This document shows, piece by piece, positions 8,136 through 14,831 of a DNA stretch of 64,000 bases. A model generated the notes under the pieces. The model did not search any database, was not told the DNA's origin, and was given only the letters and a program-made list of their open reading frames with translations. The stretch covers positions 1-64,000 of the forward strand of contig NZ_BSTF01000015.1 in the NCBI RefSeq assembly GCF_030269365.1, in the 5' to 3' direction. Position 1 is the first letter of the stretch. Each line of letters opens with the position of its first letter. Source of the stretch: Lentzea sp. NBRC 102530 (GTDB lineage Bacteria > Actinomycetota > Actinomycetes > Mycobacteriales > Pseudonocardiaceae). The translations under genes were made by a program, and so were the position numbers.

Positions 8136-9029
8136 CTAGGAGGCCGCGCGGCTTTCGCGTTCGAGCGCCTCCGCCATCTCCACCCAGGCCTCCGCGCACC
8201 CGCGTGCCATGTCCGCCACCAGTTCCCGGCAGTGCGACGGCACCCCGGACACGACGGTGGCCCACTCCCCCTGCGACACGGCGTGCGCCTCCAGCCAGCG
8301 CAGCACCAGCCGCCCGTGCTCGTTGAACCGCAGCGACGGATCCCGGCGCAGGATCGGCAGCGTGGCGTCCGGGTCCCGCACCTCGCCCCTGGCGGCGGGC
8401 AGCACGGCCTCGGCGCGTTCGGCCGCGCGCATCCGCTCCGGAACGGGGTCGAGCCCCAGGCTCAGCCGACGACGCACGTCCCGCACGGTGCCGGGCGACA
8501 CCCCGGCCGCACGGGCGATGTCGCGCAACGACGCGTCGGGGCGTTCCTGCACCATCCGGCCCGCCAGGCGGCGTCCGGCGGCGGAGTTCACCGGACGGAT
8601 CTTGCCGTCGCGGCCCACCCGCACCGGTGCCTGGCCGCCGACGGCGCGGCGCAGGACTCCGACGGACTTGGCGGCGAGGCCGGTGGCGGCCGCGATGGCG
8701 CGGTCCGACCACTGCGGGTGCGAGCGCAGCAGGCGGCGGGCGGCGGCCTCGCGGTCGGCGGTCGAGAGCGTCGCGAGGTTCAGCGACACGGACAGGCCGA
8801 ACACGTCCTCCACCGGTCCGTCGACGTACTCGACCTCGACGGCGCGGCAGCCCCGCAGGACCGCGGCCTTGAGGCGGTGGGTGCCGTCGACGACCTTCAT
8901 CGTCGGGCGGTGCACGACGATCGGCGGCAGGTGGGCGCCGGACGACGCCAGCGACCGGATGAAGTCGTCGTTGTGGCCGCGCAGCCGCGGCGACTCGGCG
9001 GACCGCAACGCGGTGATGTCTACGAGCAT
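8136..9029 (-). CDS. StrR-like ParB/sulfiredoxin-fold transcriptional regulator
   Basis: 297 residues. An N-terminal ParB-like domain includes LPPIVVHRPTMKVVDGTHRL and a following RLKAAVLRG stretch. Two HTH-like regions follow (WSDRAIAAATGLAAKSVGVL and ASLRDIARAAGVSPGTVRDV). The order of motifs, including VGRDGKIRPVN in the middle, closely follows the streptomycin activator StrR and relatives that switch on glycopeptide and aminocoumarin clusters. The ATG at 9029 has a G-rich site ~12 nt upstream. By family it is a pathway-specific activator, but no antibiotic biosynthesis gene lies beside it. Confidence 0.8.
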   Translation of the reverse strand: MLVDITALRSAESPRLRGHNDDFIRSLASSGAHLPPIVVHRPTMKVVDGTHRLKAAVLRGCRAVEVEYVDGPVEDVFGLSVSLNLATLSTADREAAARRLLRSHPQWSDRAIAAATGLAAKSVGVLRRAVGGQAPVRVGRDGKIRPVNSAAGRRLAGRMVQERPDASLRDIARAAGVSPGTVRDVRRRLSLGLDPVPERMRAAERAEAVLPAARGEVRDPDATLPILRRDPSLRFNEHGRLVLRWLEAHAVSQGEWATVVSGVPSHCRELVADMARGCAEAWVEMAEALERESRAAS

Positions 9030-9107
9030 GCGAAATCAAGCCCCCCAGGCTGTGTCCCCCAGAACCCCCAGGTGTCCGGGTACGACCCGAGAAGGTTAGC
9101 TACTCGT

Positions 9108-9500
9108 TCAACGGGAGCGCCACTCAATCGCGGGACACACGTCCATCACCATGTGCAGCCCGGCCGCGCGGGCACGTGCGTACGCGGCGTCGTCGACCAC
9201 GCCGAGCTGGAACCACACGGCCTTCGCGCCGATCGCCACGGCCTCGTCGGCGAACTGGCCCGCGTCCTCCGAACGGCGGAACACGTCCACGACGTCGACC
9301 GGGAACGGGATGTCGGCGAGCGTGGCGTAGCCCTGCTCGCCGTGCACGGTCTCGGCGGACGGGTGCACGGGCACGATCTTCTTGCCGCGTTGCTGGAGGA
9401 ACCGCGCCACGCCGTGGGCCGCGCGGGACGGGTTGTCCGAGAGCCCCACGACGGCCCAGACCTGGCAGTTCTCGAGGATCCAGTCGACGTCTTCGCGCAT
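9108..9500 (-). CDS. CoA-binding (YccU-like) protein
   Basis: 130 residues with a Rossmann CoA-binding domain: VWAVVGLSDNPSRAAHGVARF near the N-terminus and a following KIVPVHP strand. The family resembles the CoA-binding part of succinyl-CoA synthetase alpha without the catalytic parts and has no settled role. The ATG at 9500 has GGAGG almost directly against it (about 1 nt), an odd spacing. No other start fits, because the conserved domain begins about ten residues in. It stands alone, facing away from the YciI-like gene. Confidence 0.85.
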   Translation of the reverse strand: MREDVDWILENCQVWAVVGLSDNPSRAAHGVARFLQQRGKKIVPVHPSAETVHGEQGYATLADIPFPVDVVDVFRRSEDAGQFADEAVAIGAKAVWFQLGVVDDAAYARARAAGLHMVMDVCPAIEWRSR

Positions 9501-9612
9501 GCCTCCAACACTAACCCTGTGACGCCGGTCACAATTCCCGCGAGTCGGTCGAAACAGCGGGGACCCCGATCGACGCCTGGGTAGAAACGCACCGGACGCG
9601 AAGGAGATCGAG

Positions 9613-10035
9613 ATGCGGTTCATGGTCATCGTCAAGGCCAACGAGGACTCCGAGAGCGGCAGGATGCCGACGACCGAGGAGCTCACCGAGATGGGCGACT
9701 ACAACGAGGAGCTGGTCAAGGCCGGGGTGATGCTCGCGGGTGACGGCCTCTACCCGAGTGCGAAGGGCGCGCGGGTCGCGTTCGACGGCAAGGGCGCGAC
9801 GACGGTCATCGACGGTCCGTTCACCGAGACCAAGGAACTCATCGCGGGCTTCTGGATCTGGGAGCTGCCGAGCCTGCAGGACGCCGTGGAGTGGCTGAAG
9901 AAGGCGCCGTTCTCCGAGGGCGAGGTCGAGATCCGCCAGATCCACGGCCCCGAGGCGTTCGGCGACGCACTGACGCCGGAGATCCAGGCGCAGGAGGACC
10001 GGCTGCGCGAGCAGGTCGCCGCGCGCAATCAGTGA
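9613..10035 (+). CDS. YciI/DGPF-domain protein
   Basis: 140 residues opening with MRFMVIVKANEDSE and carrying the family signature DGPFTETKELIAGFWIWEL. It folds as a small ferredoxin-like dimer. In actinomycetes such proteins often sit beside ECF sigma factors, but none is present here. The ribosome binding site aaggag lies 6 nt before the ATG. The 3' end overlaps the convergent PucR-type gene by 7 bases. Biochemical function is unproven for this family. Confidence 0.85.
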   Translation: MRFMVIVKANEDSESGRMPTTEELTEMGDYNEELVKAGVMLAGDGLYPSAKGARVAFDGKGATTVIDGPFTETKELIAGFWIWELPSLQDAVEWLKKAPFSEGEVEIRQIHGPEAFGDALTPEIQAQEDRLREQVAARNQ

Positions 10036-10793
10036 GTGCGCGGCAGCGGCACTTCCGGCGCTGAGTGAGCGGTGAGCGCGACGCTCAGCGTCAGCAACGC
10101 CCGCGGCGAGGTCGGACGGCAGCCGGTGAGCCGTTCGATCAGCCGCAGGCGGTGGTCGAGGGTGCTGCGGTGGACGTCGAGCGTGCGCGCCGCGGCCGTG
10201 CGGTTGCCGTCCTCGGCGAGGAACGCCCGCAGCGCGTCCAGCAACATCGGTTCCGCCACCACCGGTTCGATCATGCGGGTCAGCCGCGCGGCGACGTGCG
10301 GCCGGCGCAGCACCGCGAAGTCCGCGAGCACGTCCCGCAGCTCGTAGACACCGGGCGGGCGACCGAACGCGATCCGCAGGACGTCCTCGGCCGTCGCGCG
10401 GGCGGTGGCGAGGTCGCGGCGGGGTGCCCAGGACACGGCCATCCAGACGTCCGCGCCCAGCCGGTCGTGCAGCGCGCGGGCCAGCGCGACCTGGTCGTCC
10501 TGCGGGCACGGCAGCAGCGCGTACCCGCCGTACACGCCGTCGAGCACGAGCGCGTCGTGGTTGTCGCGCAACGCCTCGACGACCAGAGCGCAGGGGTCCT
10601 CTGTGGACGCGCAGTACGCGACCACCGCGTACGAGAGCGCCAGTCCGTCGGAACTTCCGTTGTCCCGTCCCGAAAGCAGCGTCCCGGCCAGCTGCCGGCG
10701 GGTCGCCACGTCCTCGACCGGCGGGAGGTCGAACGGGCTGAGGATGTCCCGCAGCAAGTCTCCCAGCAGCCCGCTGTCCAGCACGGTGGTCAC
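10029..10793 (-). CDS. PucR/CdaR-type HTH regulator (copy A)
   Basis: 254 residues. A degenerate GGDEF-like sensor region comes first, then a C-terminal PucR helix-turn-helix (AFLAEDGNRTAAARTLDVHR, then STLDHRLRLIERLTG). The GTG at 10793 is chosen because GAGGAGG sits 6 nt upstream; the frame is open further but without a site. It has the same orientation as copy B, 117 bases downstream of it, and shares the domain order. The family responds to small metabolites. The ligand is not visible. Confidence 0.85.
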   Translation of the reverse strand: MTTVLDSGLLGDLLRDILSPFDLPPVEDVATRRQLAGTLLSGRDNGSSDGLALSYAVVAYCASTEDPCALVVEALRDNHDALVLDGVYGGYALLPCPQDDQVALARALHDRLGADVWMAVSWAPRRDLATARATAEDVLRIAFGRPPGVYELRDVLADFAVLRRPHVAARLTRMIEPVVAEPMLLDALRAFLAEDGNRTAAARTLDVHRSTLDHRLRLIERLTGCRPTSPRALLTLSVALTAHSAPEVPLPRTH

Positions 10794-10910
10794 GCGTCGC
10801 CTCCTCGGGTGTCGCCGCGGGTGTCCCGCCGAAAACGCTAGGGAAACACCTGCGGCCCGCACAGCCCGCTTGAGGGAGGCTTGACGTTGCCCAAGATCGA
10901 CTGAAGTCGT

Positions 10911-11831
10911 TCAGCCCCAGGCGTTCGCGCGGCCCATGCCGATCGCCGTGCCGAGAACGGCGAGGTCACGTGGGTTGACCGGGCTCAGTCCGGTGAGCTG
11001 CTCGACCTGCCACAGCCGGTAGTCGATGGTGCTGCGGTGGATGAACAGCTTCTTGACAGCTGAAGCCCTGTTGCCGCCGGCCTCCAGCAGCGCCAGGACC
11101 GTGTCCACCAGCACGGGGTTCGCCAGCAGCGGCGCGACGACCCTGTCCAGTTCGTCGCGCACCTCCCGGGTGTCCGTCATCGCGCTCTCGAACAGCACGT
11201 CGTCGATCCGGTACACGCCGGGCGGTCTCCCGAGCGACGCCACCAGCGCGTCGATCTCGTCGGCCTCCTCGCGCGCCAGCGCAACGCGCGCGGCGGGGCG
11301 TCCGGCGACGCTCAGCCACACCTCGCCGCCGAGTTCGGCGCACACGCTCCGGCACGCGGCGAGCGCGGCCGGTTCCGCGACCGGCAGCAGCAGGTGACCC
11401 GATGACGAGAGCAGCACTGTCCCGCGTCGACGGAAAGCGTTTACCACGTTCTCCGGCAACGCTCCGCGCACCGCGACGACCGCGTAGGACGCGGCGGCGG
11501 AGTCCGGCGCGTCCCCGGCGAGGACCGCGTCCGCCAGTCCGTCCTCGGCCGCGCAGAACGCGGACATCAGCTCTGCGGCCAGCGCGGTTCCGGCGGCGGC
11601 GACGGCACGGGCGTCCCCGCCGCCGTCCAGCACGGTCTCGGTGAGCACCCCGTCGGCGGCCCGCAGGGCCGCGACCACCTGCGGGACAGGCGTTTTCGCG
11701 GCTCGCAGCCGCGACCCGGCGCGGTGCGCGGCGGTGACGGCGGCGTCCTCCCAGCCGTCGGCGTCCGCGGCGGCGGCGCGGTAGACGGCGAGGAACTCCT
11801 CGTGCAGCAGGCGACCGACGTCGAACGGCAC
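10911..11831 (-). CDS. PucR/CdaR-type HTH regulator (copy B)
   Basis: 306 residues. The N-terminal helical region resembles an RsbRD-like or dimerisation module, the middle a sensor domain (GRPPGVYRIDDVLFES, mirrored in copy A by GRPPGVYELRDVLADF). The C-terminus is a PucR HTH (NRASAVKKLFIHRSTIDYRL). The GTG at 11831 has gggga/gaggggag upstream. It is divergent from the Crp-type gene across ~107 bases, so one promoter region serves both. Copies A and B look like diverged paralogues arranged in tandem. Confidence 0.85.
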   Translation of the reverse strand: MPFDVGRLLHEEFLAVYRAAAADADGWEDAAVTAAHRAGSRLRAAKTPVPQVVAALRAADGVLTETVLDGGGDARAVAAAGTALAAELMSAFCAAEDGLADAVLAGDAPDSAAASYAVVAVRGALPENVVNAFRRRGTVLLSSSGHLLLPVAEPAALAACRSVCAELGGEVWLSVAGRPAARVALAREEADEIDALVASLGRPPGVYRIDDVLFESAMTDTREVRDELDRVVAPLLANPVLVDTVLALLEAGGNRASAVKKLFIHRSTIDYRLWQVEQLTGLSPVNPRDLAVLGTAIGMGRANAWG

Positions 11832-11938
11832 GGGCGCGCTCCCCTCTCCCCCGTTGCAGGATCGCAGCGGCAGCAGTGGGGAAATCCCCAGGTGTTGTCC
11901 AGCGCAACGCCAGTGCCACCCGCCCTAACGTCGGACGC

Positions 11939-12649
11939 ATGGCACCTCAGCTGCTCGCCCCGGCGCGGCCGCCGATCCTCAGCCCGTCGAACGAGGCGTG
12001 GCGCCAGTTCGCGCAGGCGCTCGACCCCGTCGAGTTCGGCCGCGGTGACGTGCTGCTGCGGCTCGGCGCCCCCACCGAGCACCTGTACGTGCTGCGCTCG
12101 GGCAAGGCCAAGACGTGCTGCACCTCCCCCGACGGCCGCGAGCTCGTGCTCGACTTCCACTGCCAGGGCGACCTGCTGGTGGAACCGACGCTGTTCGACG
12201 CGGCGCCGTCGGTGTCGACGACGGTCGCGATCACCGACGTGCGGGCGGGCCGGATCGCGCGCGCCGACCTCACGAAGTGGCTCGCGCTGTGCCCGGAGAT
12301 CACCGACCGGCTGCTGGGCTGCGTCGCCCGCCGCCAGCGCGAGTCGCACCAGATGCGCATGGACGTGGTGCAGCTGGACGCCCCGGCGCGGATCGCGAAA
12401 GCGTTGCTGCGTCTGGCGGGCCGGTTCTCGGCCGACCGCCGCGGGGCGCCGTTGATGATCGAGGACCTCACCCAGGAGGAGCTCGGCCAGTACATCGGGG
12501 CACGCCGCGACACCGTGAACAAGACGCTCTCGGACTTCGCCCAGCGCGGATGGATCGCGATCGAGCGCAAGAGCATCTTCCTGACCGCCCCGGCCCAGCT
12601 CGCCCGCCGGGTCCGCGTGGGCATGCCCGCGGTGCCGGCGCAGCGCTGA
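11939..12649 (+). CDS. Crp/Fnr-family transcriptional regulator
   Basis: 236 residues. A cyclic nucleotide-binding-like beta roll spans ~25-140 (RGDVLLRLGAPTEHLYVLRS). A C-terminal winged helix spans ~150-225 with the recognition region LTQEELGQYIGARRDTVNKT. The Arg and Ser residues that hold the cAMP phosphate are not obvious, so the effector could be something other than cAMP. No Cys cluster for an Fe-S centre is seen. The start is the first ATG before the domain; the ribosome binding site is weak. It is divergent from PucR copy B. Confidence 0.85.
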   Translation: MAPQLLAPARPPILSPSNEAWRQFAQALDPVEFGRGDVLLRLGAPTEHLYVLRSGKAKTCCTSPDGRELVLDFHCQGDLLVEPTLFDAAPSVSTTVAITDVRAGRIARADLTKWLALCPEITDRLLGCVARRQRESHQMRMDVVQLDAPARIAKALLRLAGRFSADRRGAPLMIEDLTQEELGQYIGARRDTVNKTLSDFAQRGWIAIERKSIFLTAPAQLARRVRVGMPAVPAQR

Positions 12650-12671
12650 GATCCCCAGCGGACAACCGAAA

Positions 12672-12700
12672 ACGGCCGGGAGGACTGTCCTCCCGGCCGT
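12672..12700. terminator. Bidirectional hairpin between crp-type and fabH-type genes
   Basis: The inverted repeat acggccgggagga.../...tcctcccggccgt has at least 12 paired bases and a loop of about 5 nt. It is placed 22 nt after the Crp-type stop and 12 nt after the convergent FabH-type stop, so it can serve both genes. Confidence 0.8.
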
Positions 12701-12712
12701 GTGCCACGAAGC

Positions 12713-13717
12713 TCACTCCGCCAGGCTCAGCTCCGGCCACACCAGCGTCGTGGCGCCCCAGGTGAGGCCGCCGCCGAACGCCGTCAGCAGCACCTTCTGC
12801 CCGGCGCGCAGCTCGCCCGTCCGCACCCCGTGCGCGAGGGCCAGCGGGATCGACGCGGCGGAGGTGTTGCCGACGTCGGCGATGTTGGAGACGAACTTCT
12901 CGCGCGGCACGTCGAGCTCCGCCGACACGGCGTCGAGGATGCGGACGTTGGCCTGGTGCGCGATCACCCGGTCCACCTCGGACACGGCCCAGCCGCGCCG
13001 CTTGACGGCGTTGCGCGAGGCCTCCGCCATGCGGGCGACGGCGTTCGCGAAGACCTCGCGGCCCTCCATCCGGAAGAACTCGTCGCCGGGCGGCGGCACG
13101 GCGTCACGCGACGACCGCTGGCGCGACCCGCCGGCCCGCACGGTGATCAGGTCGGACCGCGCGCCGTCCGAACCGAGGTCGAACGGCCCGAGCGCGCCCG
13201 GTTCGTCCGGGGACCCGGCCCGCAGCACCACCGCGCCCGCGCCGTCGCCGAAGATGACGGAGGTGGTGCGGTCCCGCGGGTCGAGGATCGTCGAGTAGGC
13301 GTCGCCGCCGATGACCAGCAGGCTGTCCGCGGTGCCGGCCGTGATCAGCCCGGCGCCGACGCCCAGCCCGTACACGAAGCCCGTGCACACGGCGGCGATG
13401 TCGAACGCGGGCACGTCGACCAGGCCGAGCCGGGACGCGATCTCCGGTGCCGACGCGGGACACGGCCGGTCCGGCGTCGTGGTCGCGAGGACGACGCCGC
13501 CCGCGCCGGGCACGCCCGCCGACCGCAACGCCCGCCGCGCCGCCTCGACCGACAGGTCCGAGGTGGCCGTTCCCGGGGCTACGACGTGCCGGGTGACGAC
13601 TCCGATCCGGGACCGGATCCACTCGTCGGTCGTGTCGAGCCGCGCGGTCAGCTCGTCGTTGGTGACCACCCGCGGCGGGAGCCAGGACCCGAGTCCCGTG
13701 ACCACGGCTGCGCGCAT
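12713..13717 (-). CDS. 3-oxoacyl-ACP synthase III (FabH-like ketosynthase)
   Basis: 334 residues with the KAS III triad: Cys111 in AAVCTGF, His253 in AHQANVRI and Asn283 in GNTSAAS. The family condenses an acyl-CoA primer with malonyl-ACP to begin fatty acid or polyketide chains. The ATG at 13717 has GGAAGG upstream; an ATG at 13738 would add 7 residues. It is 43 nt behind the PAS-LuxR gene in the same direction and probably co-transcribed with it. No acyl carrier protein or other fab genes accompany it, so it is a stand-alone enzyme, perhaps supplying unusual starters. Confidence 0.9.
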   Translation of the reverse strand: MRAAVVTGLGSWLPPRVVTNDELTARLDTTDEWIRSRIGVVTRHVVAPGTATSDLSVEAARRALRSAGVPGAGGVVLATTTPDRPCPASAPEIASRLGLVDVPAFDIAAVCTGFVYGLGVGAGLITAGTADSLLVIGGDAYSTILDPRDRTTSVIFGDGAGAVVLRAGSPDEPGALGPFDLGSDGARSDLITVRAGGSRQRSSRDAVPPPGDEFFRMEGREVFANAVARMAEASRNAVKRRGWAVSEVDRVIAHQANVRILDAVSAELDVPREKFVSNIADVGNTSAASIPLALAHGVRTGELRAGQKVLLTAFGGGLTWGATTLVWPELSLAE

Positions 13718-13760
13718 TCTCCGGCCTTCCCCGAGCATCCGTCCGGTCGTGGTGCGAGTC

Positions 13761-14435
13761 CTACTTGATGTAGTCGGCGGAGACCACGGGCGGCCAGCTG
13801 GCGACGCTCAGCACGCCCAGGCTGTAGGCGCGCGACACCAGCGCCGCGCGGTTGGGGGCCTTGAGCTTCTTCAGCATGGTGCCGACGTGGTACTCGACGC
13901 CCTGCCGCGACAGGAACAGGCGCGAGGCGAGCCGCACGGTGGACACGCCGGTGGCGATGCCCTCGAGGATGCGGGCGTCGAGCTCGGTGAGGATGCGGTT
14001 GCGGTCGACCACGACGGCGTTGGGCTGCTCGCCCTTCTCCGGGTTCACGACGACGACGAACTGCACCAGGTCGCCGTGCACGTCGTGGACGGCGATGCCG
14101 GTGATGTCACCGGTGAAGACGGCGTGGTGCGGGCCGATGCCCGCGAGGTGCTCGACGAAGCGCTGGCGGTGGCCGTCGACGAGGCGGTCGAACTGCTTGC
14201 GCATCGGGCCGTGCACGCCGGGGTGCAGCAGCTCGTAGAAGCTGGTGCCCACCAGCGACTCGCGGGAGTGGCCGAACTGCTTCACGAAGTCGTCGTTCGC
14301 CTCGACCACGCGCAGCTGGAGGTCCAGGCGGGCGAGACAGAGTCCGGAGCGTTCGAGCAGGGAGCGGAACACGTCGGCGTCCGGAACGCCGGCGGTGCGG
14401 TCAGTGACGAACGTTCCTGCGGCAGCGGTGTACAT
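13761..14435 (-). CDS. PAS-LuxR transcriptional regulator (PimM-like architecture)
   Basis: 224 residues. A PAS domain spans ~27-135 (LCLARLDLQLRVVEANDDFV, FGHSRESLVGTSFYELLHPG). A C-terminal LuxR/GerE HTH spans ~150-210 (VSTVRLASRLFLSRQGVEYH, VGTMLKKLKAPNRAAL). The same order and size occur in PimM-type activators of polyene macrolide clusters. AGAGGGAA lies ~9 nt before the ATG. It probably forms an operon with the FabH-like gene. No phosphoacceptor domain is present, so the signal is expected to bind the PAS domain. Confidence 0.85.
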   Translation of the reverse strand: MYTAAAGTFVTDRTAGVPDADVFRSLLERSGLCLARLDLQLRVVEANDDFVKQFGHSRESLVGTSFYELLHPGVHGPMRKQFDRLVDGHRQRFVEHLAGIGPHHAVFTGDITGIAVHDVHGDLVQFVVVVNPEKGEQPNAVVVDRNRILTELDARILEGIATGVSTVRLASRLFLSRQGVEYHVGTMLKKLKAPNRAALVSRAYSLGVLSVASWPPVVSADYIK

Positions 14436-14831
14436 CGGACTGATTCCCTCTCGATCTCGTAGAACTCGGCTTTTCCGTGTCCGCGGTGCGACCGGACGGG
14501 CGGAAGAGAAACTTGAGGCGGCGCGAGGCGAACTAGGTTTATTTCTGGTTTTCGACCTCGACTGGGTGAATCGTAGGAAGAGTCAGCGAGCCGGGTCACC
14601 GAGCTTGGAGGTGTGTGCCCCGATGTTGTGGTGGGCGCGGGGCAGGGGTTCGGGGAGGCGTCCACGTCTTTCGGTCGGACGTTTCGGGTGCGTCTCACCT
14701 GATGCCTCAAGAGCTACCCTGAGCTGCGAAGATGTCGCGTCAGCCGATCGAGACGCCACAGCGCGGTAACTGAGGTGCCACTCAACTATGAGGGATGGCG
14801 GCACAAGAAATTCGTAGATGTTGCGCCCGCG
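14436..14831. other. Gene-free spacer with the PAS-LuxR promoter region
   Basis: About 395 bases with lower GC than the flanking genes and no frame with a credible start, ribosome binding site and codon bias. It must contain the promoter of the PAS-LuxR gene (start 14435) and the 3' trailer of the first LAL gene (stop 14832). I see no clear inverted repeat here. Confidence 0.6.
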
